A DNA stretch of 64,000 bases. Origin: SYFY01 sp031385325. Lineage in GTDB: Bacteria; Pseudomonadota; Gammaproteobacteria; Pseudomonadales; Azotimanducaceae. The first letter of the stretch is position 1, and each line of letters starts with the position of its first letter. The notes under the pieces are model-generated. The model was given only the letters and a program-made list of their open reading frames with translations. It made no database searches and was not told the DNA's origin. Below, one piece after another: positions 43,914 to 52,196 of the stretch. The stretch is from assembly GCA_031385325.1 (NCBI GenBank), contig JANNBJ010000168.1:67675-131674 (forward strand), in the 5' to 3' direction. The position numbers were made by a program, and so were the translations under genes.

Positions 43914-44726
43914 TCAGAGCTTGCCAGACAACGCCGCGAGTTCATCCAGTTGTCGCTGATACTGCGCTGCTTCGTCGTACCGCAGCGTACAGATCAGTCG
44001 TTCGACACCTAGTTCCCGATAGGCATGAATCTGCGCCAGCGCGGCCCCTGCGTCCTTCAATGAAATCGAGGCGAGCACGGTCACTGGACCTCGAGTAACT
44101 CCACGATCAACGGCCATTCGCGTAAACACGACCAGATCCTCCGCCAGCGCCTCTGGACTACGGGCCATGGGTAGCCAGCCATGACCAAAACGCAACGCGC
44201 GTTCAAACGCCTGCGGCGGTTGGCCACCAACATAAATGGGTGGCGCGGGTGGACGAGGGTCGAAGATGAGCGGTTGACCGTTCAGGCTGACCACAGGTTT
44301 GTCGAAACACTCGGCCAGAAACGCCAGTTGTTCGTCACTGACACGGGCGCGCACAGACCGGGGAATGCCCAATGCCCTGAACTCGGCTGCCATCCAGCCA
44401 ATGCCGACACCCAGCAACAGACGTAATCCGGTGAGTTCGTGGACCGTCGCAATCGCCTTGGCTGTGGGCAGCGTCGGTCGATACGGCAATATGAGCGCAC
44501 CAGTGCCGAGCTTGATCCTTGATGTGAAACCGCCGAGCCACGCCAGTGTTGTCAGCGGATCCGTGTAACGACCGTCACTGCCTTGGGCATCGTCCGGTGG
44601 AATGGCGATGTGATCAGTAATCCAGATGGACTCAAAGCCATTGGCTTCGGCATGACACGTACACGCACGCATCGTTGCCGCGTGGCTTTGCGGCCCCATA
44701 TTGCGTAGCGTCACTCCGAGGTGCAT
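43914..44726 (-). CDS. Luciferase-like (LLM) flavin-dependent oxidoreductase
   Basis: A 270-residue bacterial-luciferase-like TIM-barrel monooxygenase. ESIWITDHIAIP near residue 33, the RLLLGVGIGWMAAEFRALG segment and PPIYVGGQPPQAFERALRFG are hallmarks of the F420/FMN-using subgroup. The cofactor (F420 or FMNH2) cannot be decided. Only a TonB-domain lipoprotein gene lies upstream on the same strand, after 63 bp, so they may share a transcript. Confidence 0.88.
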   Translation of the reverse strand: MHLGVTLRNMGPQSHAATMRACTCHAEANGFESIWITDHIAIPPDDAQGSDGRYTDPLTTLAWLGGFTSRIKLGTGALILPYRPTLPTAKAIATVHELTGLRLLLGVGIGWMAAEFRALGIPRSVRARVSDEQLAFLAECFDKPVVSLNGQPLIFDPRPPAPPIYVGGQPPQAFERALRFGHGWLPMARSPEALAEDLVVFTRMAVDRGVTRGPVTVLASISLKDAGAALAQIHAYRELGVERLICTLRYDEAAQYQRQLDELAALSGKL

Positions 44727-44789
44727 GTCACTCGCTTACGACACGAGCCTGCCGAAAATGCCAGTAACTGCCTCATCATCACCACCGAT

Positions 44790-45194
44790 TCATAACCCCT
44801 GATAAGGATCCTGAGTATCCAGTTTGAACGTCAGCGTGCTGCGCAGACCCAGCGCGGGCACTGCCTGACCATCTTGACGTCTGGGCTGAAAACGCCAGCT
44901 CCTGACGGTTTCGAGGGCTGCCACATCAAACACCACCGGTGGCTGCGCCGAGATGACCACCGCATTTTCAACGGCCCCGGTTGCCGCGACGTCATAACCG
45001 ACGACCACCTCACCTTCGATGTGTTGTGCCCGCGCTTGCGCCGGATAGACAACCTCCTGCCCGCCAATCAGTAACGCCGGGCGATCGCCACTGGCACAGC
45101 CTGTCAGCAACACCACGAAAAGAGTGACGATCAGGCGTCTGGCGGAAGATCGACGTGCGGGAAACGGGCCGCGCAGGAAAACGTCCTGATCCAT
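44790..45194 (-). CDS. TonB C-terminal-domain lipoprotein
   Basis: A 134-residue protein. The N-terminus has a basic start, a hydrophobic segment and a lipobox (LLTGC, Cys about residue 33). After only about 15 residues it enters a TonB C-terminal domain (VVYPAQARAQHIEGEVVVGY, AALETVRSWRFQPRRQDG). The long Pro-rich periplasm-spanning linker of true TonB is missing, so it probably cannot bridge the two membranes as TonB does. The start at 45194 lacks a strong ribosome site, but upstream residues are not signal-like. Confidence 0.82.
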   Translation of the reverse strand: MDQDVFLRGPFPARRSSARRLIVTLFVVLLTGCASGDRPALLIGGQEVVYPAQARAQHIEGEVVVGYDVAATGAVENAVVISAQPPVVFDVAALETVRSWRFQPRRQDGQAVPALGLRSTLTFKLDTQDPYQGL

Positions 45195-45209
45195 GACATT
45201 CACTTCACA

Positions 45210-45218
45210 TGATAAGCT
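45210..45218 (+). promoter_or_regulatory. Extended -10 element for the dioxygenase operon
   Basis: TGATAAGCT ends six bases before the ATG at 45225. The predicted transcription start coincides with the start codon. Confidence 0.35.
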
Positions 45219-45224
45219 GCAGAT

Positions 45225-45536
45225 ATGCGCAACATACGACAAAACGTGCTCGTGCTGTACCTCGAAACCTCGGCGCTGGACTCGCGAACCATCGCCTGGT
45301 CTATTTACGAAGGTGCAAGCACTGCCCGCCACGATGCAGGTGACACCGATACGCCACCCTACGACACCGGGCTTGCTGCCTTGCGCGATGGCTGGCGTCT
45401 CATTCAGGCCTCTCAACTGCAACAGCATGCAGCGGGTGACGAATTCCGGGTGGGGTATCTGAAGTACGAGTTCTTCTTTGAGCAACTGGTGGATACCAAC
45501 TACGCCTTGCCCGCACGACAGGAGACGCCAACATGA
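45225..45536 (+). CDS. Conserved hypothetical protein, first gene of dioxygenase operon
   Basis: A 103-residue soluble protein (MRNIRQNVLVLYLETSALDS, later GLAALRDGWRLIQASQLQQH and YLKYEFFFEQLV). I recognise no family. The ATG start follows an extended -10 by only six bases. Its stop overlaps the phytanoyl-CoA dioxygenase-like gene (ATGA), so the two proteins are made together and it may be an accessory subunit. Confidence 0.7.
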   Translation: MRNIRQNVLVLYLETSALDSRTIAWSIYEGASTARHDAGDTDTPPYDTGLAALRDGWRLIQASQLQQHAAGDEFRVGYLKYEFFFEQLVDTNYALPARQETPT

Positions 45537-46474
45537 ACATGCCAGCGAGCATCCGCCTGTCGACGCTGCAAATGGCACACTTTGCTGCCCGCGGGTTCCT
45601 GCGGCTTGATGAAGTGGTACCCGAAGCCATCAACCAGCGCTTTCTCGCCGATGTTGGACACGTGCCTGCCACCGAAGTGGACAGCCTGTGGAAACACTAC
45701 GGCAAGATCATGCATTCCAGTGCAATCCCGTTGGTCGACCCCGGCACACCGCTGGCTACCGCCTATCCCAATGACAGCGCGGTCGCCGAAATTCTTGGCT
45801 TGCCTCAGGTGCAGGGTGCCATCGAAAGCCTGGTTGGCGCCAACAGTGTTGTTGACCATCACTTCCTGCATATCACCTTTCCCGGACGACTCTACACAGC
45901 TGCGGGGCAGCCGCATGTAGCGCAAGCCACGCATCAGGACTCGACCATCGATCCACGTCGCGCCTTCGACATGCAGATGATGTACTTTCCTCATGATGTG
46001 ACGCGGGATATGGGTGGCACCCGATTCATACCGGGCACACATCTGCGGGTCGTCAGCGAAGCCGCGATAGCGCGCTATCAGAATGTGAAGGGTCAGCAAC
46101 ACATGGTCTGCAAGGCTGGCACTCTGCTCTTCCTGCACCACGGCATCTGGCATGGTGGTGGTCGCAATGACTCGGAGCGACTGCGTTACATGTTCAAGAT
46201 CCGGATGTGTCCGACCGTGCCTCAGACCTTGTTGTGGGACACTCACGATCTCGAAGCCCGCTCGGAGACAAGACCGATCTTCTGGAACAGCAACCCGAGT
46301 AATGCCGAGACCATCGAATCCGTGCTCATGACTCCCGAGCCTTGGTTCGAAGCGGACACCGGTCGACTCGAGTTCGTCAATCGCATCAAGCTGTGGCGCT
46401 ATCTGACCGGCAACAAAACCTGGGACGCGGACTACTGGCTGACGCGTATCGAAAACGAGTACGGCAACGTATGA
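45533..46474 (+). CDS. Phytanoyl-CoA dioxygenase (PhyH)-family Fe(II)/2OG oxygenase
   Basis: A 313-residue non-haem iron oxygenase. The Fe-binding His-x-Asp is in THQDSTIDPR near residue 141, and the distal His is in FLHHGIWHGGGRND near residue 202, with Arg for 2-oxoglutarate in SERLRYMFKIR. The C-terminal third is longer than typical PhyH. Flanked by a small hypothetical upstream and by DUF2970 and a second 2OG oxygenase downstream, it looks like part of a small-molecule modification operon. The substrate is unknown. Confidence 0.88.
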   Translation: MNMPASIRLSTLQMAHFAARGFLRLDEVVPEAINQRFLADVGHVPATEVDSLWKHYGKIMHSSAIPLVDPGTPLATAYPNDSAVAEILGLPQVQGAIESLVGANSVVDHHFLHITFPGRLYTAAGQPHVAQATHQDSTIDPRRAFDMQMMYFPHDVTRDMGGTRFIPGTHLRVVSEAAIARYQNVKGQQHMVCKAGTLLFLHHGIWHGGGRNDSERLRYMFKIRMCPTVPQTLLWDTHDLEARSETRPIFWNSNPSNAETIESVLMTPEPWFEADTGRLEFVNRIKLWRYLTGNKTWDADYWLTRIENEYGNV

Positions 46475-46710
46475 CGACACCCGAACCAAAGCCGGAACAT
46501 GATCCGGAACAGGACAAGCCTCTGACATTCTGGCAGATGGCGATGAGCACTTTGGCGGCCGCCTTCGGCGTTCAGTCGAGTGCCAATCGCAACCGGGACT
46601 TCACAAAAGGCAAACCCTCGCATTTCATCCTGTTTGGTATCGGCTTCACGATCGTCTTCGTTCTCGTGGTCGTCACGGTAGTGCGAACCGTGCTTGGCAG
46701 TGTGTCCTGA
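46471..46710 (+). CDS. DUF2970 small membrane protein
   Basis: A 79-residue protein with an acidic, Pro-rich N-terminus, a conserved TFWQMAMSTLAAAFGVQSSA segment and one C-terminal membrane helix (ILFGIGFTIVFVLVVVTVVR). The layout matches DUF2970. The start overlaps the upstream oxygenase stop (ATGA). DUF2970 proteins are widespread and usually encoded elsewhere, so its place between two oxygenases may only reflect operon packing. Confidence 0.85.
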   Translation: MTTPEPKPEHDPEQDKPLTFWQMAMSTLAAAFGVQSSANRNRDFTKGKPSHFILFGIGFTIVFVLVVVTVVRTVLGSVS

Positions 46711-46716
46711 GAAACA

Positions 46717-47646
46717 ATGCCGAACATTAGTATTCCGACCATTGATCTGCGTGATCCCGACCCTCACGCACTGATCGACGCCTGTCGGCAGTGGGGCATT
46801 TTCCAGCTGGCAGGGCACTGCATTCCCTCTTCATCGATCCACGATCTTCGCGTCGCAAGCCAGCAGCTCTTCACACACTCCGCCGCCGAAAAACAATCGA
46901 TCGCGCGCACGCGAGATAACCCGTGGGGTTACTTCGACCAGGAACTGACCAAGAACGTACCTGACTGGAAAGAGATCTTCGACGTCGGTCCAGCTTATGG
47001 CACTTCCGTTCCCCAGTGGCCAACCGGACTATCGAGCTTTCGTCGAGCACTTGAGAGCTACACCGCCGAGGTGCACGCCTTGTCGTTGCAGGTGCTGGGT
47101 ATGATTGTCGAGGGACTTGGCATGCATGGGAGTCAGGTCGTCCACGCGTTCGAGCAGCACACCAGCTTTCTTCGGCTGAACCATTACCCCCGATGTCCTG
47201 ATCCAGCAGGCGCAGACAGTCCAACAGTTCCAGTCAGCGGACGGCTCGGTATCGGACACCACACCGATGCAGGTGCGCTGACCGTTCTTGATCAGGCAGA
47301 CGTTCCAGGGCTACAGGTGCTGCACGACGGCGTGTGGCATCTGGTGCCTCCTGAGCCCGGAACCTTCACGATCAACATCGGTGACGTCGTCCAGGTCTGG
47401 TCAAACGATGACTACACTGCCCCTTTGCATCGGGTTATTGCCAATCAGGATCACGAGCGTTACTCAACCGCATACTTCCTCAATCCGCCCGCTGACTTCA
47501 CCTATGCGCCGGCGCCATCAACCGATGTTCAATCAAAACCACGGTATCGACCCATTCTATGGGGTGAGTTTCGGCAGCGTCGTGCGGCCGGAGACTTTGC
47601 CAACTACGGGCAGGAAGCGCAGATCGCGGATTACCGGATCAGCTGA
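46717..47646 (+). CDS. Isopenicillin N synthase-like Fe(II)/2OG oxygenase
   Basis: A 309-residue oxygenase. The N-terminal DIOX_N domain starts ISIPTIDLRDPDPHALIDAC. The Fe ligands are His-Thr-Asp in GIGHHTDAGALTVLDQ near residue 187 and the His in APLHRVIANQDHERYSTAYF, with Arg-Tyr-Ser for 2OG. It is the last gene of the run that starts at 45225, six bases after DUF2970. Two unrelated 2OG oxygenase families in one operon suggest sequential oxidation of a common compound, though this is inference. Confidence 0.9.
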   Translation: MPNISIPTIDLRDPDPHALIDACRQWGIFQLAGHCIPSSSIHDLRVASQQLFTHSAAEKQSIARTRDNPWGYFDQELTKNVPDWKEIFDVGPAYGTSVPQWPTGLSSFRRALESYTAEVHALSLQVLGMIVEGLGMHGSQVVHAFEQHTSFLRLNHYPRCPDPAGADSPTVPVSGRLGIGHHTDAGALTVLDQADVPGLQVLHDGVWHLVPPEPGTFTINIGDVVQVWSNDDYTAPLHRVIANQDHERYSTAYFLNPPADFTYAPAPSTDVQSKPRYRPILWGEFRQRRAAGDFANYGQEAQIADYRIS

Positions 47647-47658
47647 TGTCCTCTCCGC

Positions 47659-48630
47659 TCAGTCGAATGCAAGACTCCTGCGCAATTGATCGATACACGT
47701 GCGCATCATGGCCTCACGCTCCAGACAGTCCTGCACAAACCGGAATTGTCGCGCTGCTCGAACCAGGTTTTCGCCGCGCTCGCGGACCTTGAACCACACA
47801 TCCCCCTCGGCGTGGTCAATAAGGTAACGAACACCCAGAGTGCTGGCGACGTAGCGTGGGGCAAGTACCAGTTCCTCGATGGTGGCGTGTTGCAGATGAG
47901 GCAGGAAGCCTTTCGCCAACGCGGTAAAAACTGCCGGCTCAACAAAACCATTCACCACAAACGCACTGCGCACCAGATCTCCCCAGTCCAGACCCCAATG
48001 ACCTGGCATGAGCGTATCCAGATCCACCACAGCCAACACGCTGTCAGTTCCCTGTGCGAACAGGAGATTTTCGAACTTGCAATCGCCATGGATGTGGCCC
48101 GTGACCCGGCCAAACAAACCCGTCAACGGCTGATGGGCGTCGATCAGTGCGCGCCAAGGTGTCTGCACATGCAGTTCATCAAAGCGGTTGATATGGCGGT
48201 CGAAAGCATGAAAGCCATGAATGGAAGGAACCAGCTGCGGCGCTGGCAAACCCGCCAACGATCGCTGGAAAGCGCCATATGCCGCACCCGCCGCACGCGC
48301 CTGCTCAGGATTTTCGGGGCGCTTCCTCGCGACGCTGCCTTCAACAAAGCGCCACACCCGCCAGACTTCACCATCGATCAACGCAAACCCTTGTTGATCG
48401 CGCGTGGGCCGCAAGCTCGGCACCAGCTTCGGGTCGATGTGCGCAAGAACCCGCTGGATGTTGTGCATCACCAGTTGCGGGTCAACAAAAACACGTCGAT
48501 TGATCTGTTGCAGCACCCATCGTTCATCGGCTTCCGTCACGAGCCAGGTGTGGTTGATATGTCCTGCACCTAACGACTCGATGACGGTCGGCTCGCCCCA
48601 GTGGTCCGCAAAGGCTGTCTGAGGATTCAC
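47659..48630 (-). CDS. NahK-like N-acetylhexosamine 1-kinase
   Basis: A 323-residue APH-fold kinase. The segments WVLQQINRRVFVDPQLVMHN near residue 38, GHIHGDCKFENLLF (catalytic Asp) and AVVDLDTLMPGHWGLDWGDL are characteristic of N-acetylhexosamine 1-kinases. These phosphorylate GlcNAc or GalNAc at C1 and feed UDP-sugar synthesis. The GTG start overlaps the stop of the GH20 hexosaminidase gene (GTGA), a direct functional pairing: the hexosaminidase frees the sugar and the kinase captures it. Confidence 0.85.
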   Translation of the reverse strand: MNPQTAFADHWGEPTVIESLGAGHINHTWLVTEADERWVLQQINRRVFVDPQLVMHNIQRVLAHIDPKLVPSLRPTRDQQGFALIDGEVWRVWRFVEGSVARKRPENPEQARAAGAAYGAFQRSLAGLPAPQLVPSIHGFHAFDRHINRFDELHVQTPWRALIDAHQPLTGLFGRVTGHIHGDCKFENLLFAQGTDSVLAVVDLDTLMPGHWGLDWGDLVRSAFVVNGFVEPAVFTALAKGFLPHLQHATIEELVLAPRYVASTLGVRYLIDHAEGDVWFKVRERGENLVRAARQFRFVQDCLEREAMMRTCIDQLRRSLAFD

Positions 48631-50525
48631 TGCAATCGATCAGCCAGTATCAGCAGCACGGCCGGCATGTACTCGCCATGCGGACGAAACAGCTGCAACA
48701 ACCGCGAGCGCGCATCCGCCTTAACCAGATGGCCGGACAGATAGTCCAGCATGATGCCTGCACCATCCCCGATTGCACCGAACACCGGCAGCACATCTTC
48801 CGGCACTCGGTTACTGCCGGAAAAAGCGCGCCAGCGTTGACAGGCACGCAGCAGTTGCGTATCCGGCATGTCGCGCATCGCCAGCGCCGACAGACTTTCT
48901 GGCAACAGGAAATCTACCGCACGATCAAGTCGAGACTCCGGTGTGTATGGCCGCGCCTGTGGCATCTGCGTTCCACGTATTCGCGCATTGAGCGCAACCT
49001 CTCCCAACAATCGCCCGTACCACTTCACAGGTTCACACAACTCGATGATTTCCAGTGCTGGATCATCATTCATGAGTGCTGCAAGTAATTGCCGCTGATC
49101 GGCAAGCTCCGCCTTGATAACGTCGGGATAGCGGGCCTGCAGCTGAATCGGATCGTCAGTGTCCGGAGCGACCGACCACAGTAGTTCTGCAATCGCGGGC
49201 ATCCGACTCCACAACCGTCCAGGCAGGCAATGCTGATCAACCAGCTCGCCCCACAGACAGGCTTCGCCTCCCACGATCTTGCCCTGGGATGATTGCTTTC
49301 CAATTGCCGTCTGCTTGCGCCATGCATGGGTCCAGCGCATTCCGGCTGCCACATGTTCGAAACGTGGATCGGCAAGGAGCGCATCCTCCTGACTCAGGAG
49401 CTCTGCCAGCGGTGCAGCCGGATCGTAGTGTCCATGCACAGAGCCGGGATAAAAAAGATCCAGGTAATAGCCGGATGACACGATGCAGTCATGCCCTGCA
49501 TCGAGCGCTCTGTCACGCGCGGTTGCACCGCGCCAGCTTTGCACGAGCAATTCGGGTGGCATGTCCTCATGCAACACTTCATCCCAGCCAATCGGCTTTC
49601 GATGGCGGCTAACAAGACTTTTCATCACCCGACGATTGAAGTAAGCCTGCAGCGCAGCAGAGTCTGCCAACCCCTGTTGTGCCATGAATGCCTGCACACC
49701 CGCGTGATCGCGCCACCAGGAAGAGTGCACTTCATCACCGCCGATGTGTACGTAGTCATCGGGAAAGACCGCAACGACTTCAGCGAGCAGATCATCAATC
49801 GCCGCATACACGGATTCATCTGCGGGATTGAGGCAGCCGGGATGCACACCAAAACGCTGGCTCGACTGCGTTTCTCCTGCCCCCCACTCCGGATAGGCTG
49901 TGAGCCAGCTTGTGACGTGCCCGGGCATGTCGAGTTCGGGCACCAACCGCACGCCGCGGTCAGCCGCGTATTCGACCAGCGCCACAAGTTCCGGCTGGGT
50001 GTAATGCTCGGTACTTGCAAGCTTTGGAAAACGATGTGACTGGAATCGAAATCCCTGGTCATCGGCGAGATGCAGGTGCAGCACATTCAGTTTGAGCCAC
50101 GACATCCCGTCAATAACGCGCTCAAGCAGCGGAATTGGCAGAAAACGTCGCGCCGGATCGAGCATGAGCCCGCGCCATGGAAAGCGCGGACCATCTTCGA
50201 TATGGCAACGACGAATACCCTCGGGCGTTGCCAATTGCGCAAGCGTCGTGAGGCCATGCAGCGCACCCCATATCGTGTGCGCCTGGATGACCACGCCGGC
50301 TGAATCTGCCTCCAGCGTGTACCGTTCATCCTGCCCGGTTTGAGGTACCGGTGAAGCCACCTTCCATTGCACCGACAGCACCTGGTCGGAAGGCTCTGAC
50401 AAGACCGCAAACAACCGTCGCGTAGCTCGCTCGACTCTCGCCGCGTCCGGACCTTCACAACGAATCACACCGGGTAGAGCTACACGTTCGGTGTGCAGCA
50501 CTGCTCGGGTCGGCGAAGGCAGCAT
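48627..50525 (-). CDS. GH20 beta-N-acetylhexosaminidase
   Basis: A 632-residue exo-hexosaminidase. An N-terminal GH20b-type domain (about residues 1-115) leads to the catalytic barrel beginning RFPWRGLMLDPARRFLPIPL. The catalytic Asp-Glu pair is in YVHIGGDEVHSSWW near residue 265, and VRLVPELDMPGH is another family block. The substrate-assisted mechanism on GlcNAc or GalNAc residues is family knowledge. No signal peptide is seen, so it acts in the cytosol on imported chitobiose- or murein-derived fragments. It leads a two-gene operon with the sugar kinase. Confidence 0.95.
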   Translation of the reverse strand: MLPSPTRAVLHTERVALPGVIRCEGPDAARVERATRRLFAVLSEPSDQVLSVQWKVASPVPQTGQDERYTLEADSAGVVIQAHTIWGALHGLTTLAQLATPEGIRRCHIEDGPRFPWRGLMLDPARRFLPIPLLERVIDGMSWLKLNVLHLHLADDQGFRFQSHRFPKLASTEHYTQPELVALVEYAADRGVRLVPELDMPGHVTSWLTAYPEWGAGETQSSQRFGVHPGCLNPADESVYAAIDDLLAEVVAVFPDDYVHIGGDEVHSSWWRDHAGVQAFMAQQGLADSAALQAYFNRRVMKSLVSRHRKPIGWDEVLHEDMPPELLVQSWRGATARDRALDAGHDCIVSSGYYLDLFYPGSVHGHYDPAAPLAELLSQEDALLADPRFEHVAAGMRWTHAWRKQTAIGKQSSQGKIVGGEACLWGELVDQHCLPGRLWSRMPAIAELLWSVAPDTDDPIQLQARYPDVIKAELADQRQLLAALMNDDPALEIIELCEPVKWYGRLLGEVALNARIRGTQMPQARPYTPESRLDRAVDFLLPESLSALAMRDMPDTQLLRACQRWRAFSGSNRVPEDVLPVFGAIGDGAGIMLDYLSGHLVKADARSRLLQLFRPHGEYMPAVLLILADRLQ

Positions 50526-50544
50526 GACCTTTGTCGGGGTTCTA

Positions 50545-51066
50545 TCAGCCTTTCAACTGCGGCCGGCCCATGTAGTCGCGCTTGCCTATTGGAACACCCT
50601 TCATACGCAGAATGTCGTAGGCCGTTGTCGCATGAAAATGCATGTTCGGCAGGGAGAACGACATCAAGAAGCCTTCTGCAACAAACGGCATCGAGTTGGC
50701 ACCGAGCCTGAATGTCACATCCTTGCCGAGCATCGCGTTGACGGACTCCCGCGAGAGGCTGGCTACATAGGACTTCGCTTCTTCAATCAACGCCTGCAGG
50801 CCGGCGTAGTCCAGCTCCGCCCCACCGGATGGTGGCGCAAACTCGCCCGCTTGTACGCCGCGCAGTGCGCCCATGGTGTGGTGTGCCACCGATCCCACCT
50901 GAAAACGAAAGGGCGACATGTCGGGGTAGAGTCGGGTTGCAACGACGTCATCCAGGCTGATGCCATTGGCCTGACAGTGCTCGGCGCCCTTTTTCAGAAA
51001 GCCGGCAACCGCGCCCAATGTTTGTGTGAACGGTGCTACAGAGATGTCGTAGAGTGAAAGTGCCAT
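50545..51066 (-). CDS. DUF1993 domain protein
   Basis: A 173-residue helical protein starting MALSLYDISVAPFTQTLGAV, with conserved GAEHCQANGISLDDVVATRL, FRFQVGSVAHHTMGALRG and a late MHFHATTAYDILRMKGVPIG. This is the DUF1993 family, a relative of DinB-like four-helix bundles. The histidines are spaced as for a metal site. AGGAAAATCGC precedes the ATG at 51066. Function unknown. Confidence 0.92.
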   Translation of the reverse strand: MALSLYDISVAPFTQTLGAVAGFLKKGAEHCQANGISLDDVVATRLYPDMSPFRFQVGSVAHHTMGALRGVQAGEFAPPSGGAELDYAGLQALIEEAKSYVASLSRESVNAMLGKDVTFRLGANSMPFVAEGFLMSFSLPNMHFHATTAYDILRMKGVPIGKRDYMGRPQLKG

Positions 51067-51179
51067 GCGATTTTCCTGCCATTGGATTAGGCCCTTAGTT
51101 TGGCACAAGACTTGTGAGTGATGGAGGTCGATGACACCATCGCGCCTGCTCATCAAGCCCACCGTGGGGAGGCTTTTTC

Positions 51180-51782
51180 ATGAACGTTCAGGAACGCATG
51201 CGCGCCGTGCTTGCCGCTGAAGCCGCTGCCATCTCGGCTGTCAATGTCGATGATCAGTACATCTTGGCTGTGCAGTTCATGCAGGCCTGCAAAGGCAAGA
51301 TCGTGACAACAGGCATCGGCAAGGCCGGTCACATCGCGCACAAGTTTGCAGCAACACTGTGCTCGACGGCGACGCCAGCAGTTTTTCTGCACCCTGCGGA
51401 AGCGGCACACGGTGATCTTGGCCTGCTGTCCGCAGACGATGTGATGATCGCGTTTTCCACCAGCGGCAAGAGCCGTGAAGTGCTTGAGGTGTGCGAACTC
51501 GCCAAACACATGGGCGTTGCTCACGTCATTGCCGTAACGTCGCATCCCGACTCGGATCTGCGTCGTTACGCCGATGTCGTGCTGGACATGGGGGTCATCG
51601 AAGAGCCGTGCCCACTCGGGCTTACACCGTCAGCCTCCATGGCGGTCATGCTGGCGATCAGCGACGCCGTGGCGCTGGCGCTCATGGAAGCAAAGGGCAT
51701 CACTCGTCACGACTATGGGCTGCGCCATCATGGCGGTTATCTGGGTCGGGCAGCGCGGACAGACAATCTGCCCTCCAGCTGA
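51180..51782 (+). CDS. Single-domain SIS sugar-phosphate isomerase (KpsF/GutQ-like, without CBS domains)
   Basis: A 200-residue protein containing only the SIS domain of the arabinose-5-phosphate isomerase family: GKIVTTGIGKAGHIAHKFAA near residue 39, STSGKSREVLEV, LGLTPSASMAVMLAISDA and the terminal RHHGGYLGRA. The two CBS domains of KdsD/KpsF are absent, and the frame ends cleanly. KdsD normally feeds Kdo for lipopolysaccharide. A single-SIS protein could do the same without CBS control, or act on another sugar phosphate. Confidence 0.88.
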   Translation: MNVQERMRAVLAAEAAAISAVNVDDQYILAVQFMQACKGKIVTTGIGKAGHIAHKFAATLCSTATPAVFLHPAEAAHGDLGLLSADDVMIAFSTSGKSREVLEVCELAKHMGVAHVIAVTSHPDSDLRRYADVVLDMGVIEEPCPLGLTPSASMAVMLAISDAVALALMEAKGITRHDYGLRHHGGYLGRAARTDNLPSS

Positions 51783-51783
51783 T

Positions 51784-52194
51784 CTACTCAGGCAATATTT
51801 CCAGCCGCCAATCGCAGCCTTCCTCAACAAAACCCAGCCGTGGCAACAGACGATTGACGGCGGCATGAGCCCCGCAGACCACTTCTCGTGCGCCCTTGGT
51901 TTCAGCCACACCAAGCGCATGCCCAACCAGCCAGCTCGCCAGCCCCCTGTCACGAAACTCGGGCTGCACCGCCAGCGCCGTGATACGAAACTGTACCGCC
52001 CCCGAGTTGACAAGCACATACACACCAATCGCTGAGTCGCGGTGTTTGGCAATCCGCAACAGTGGCTCGTTTCTGGCCGCTTCGATCAATGGTTCGGTAA
52101 GACCGGATAGTTCCAGCAGTCGTCGAGGAAAGTCCTGTGGATAGGGATAGTAGATGCGGATTTCACGTGTGAGGAACAGCAGATCGGTGGCCAA
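51784..52194 (-). CDS. GNAT-family acetyltransferase
   Basis: A 136-residue GNAT protein with the acetyl-CoA motif LAVQPEFRDRGLASWLVGHA near residue 75 and a C-terminal NRLLPRLGFVEEG segment. The N-terminus begins at a TTG (52194), and the frame is short for the family. It lies two bases after the PLP-enzyme gene, so it is probably cotranscribed. The acceptor is unknown. Confidence 0.8.
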   Translation of the reverse strand: MATDLLFLTREIRIYYPYPQDFPRRLLELSGLTEPLIEAARNEPLLRIAKHRDSAIGVYVLVNSGAVQFRITALAVQPEFRDRGLASWLVGHALGVAETKGAREVVCGAHAAVNRLLPRLGFVEEGCDWRLEILPE

Positions 52195-52196
52195 TG

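Noticed and set aside
45500..46528. 342-codon minus-strand frame over the PhyH-like gene
   Set aside because: The plus strand carries the iron-binding motifs and is tightly packed with its neighbours.
47686..48573. 295-codon plus-strand frame over the NahK-like kinase
   Set aside because: Antisense to the HGDCKFEN and VDLDT kinase motifs.
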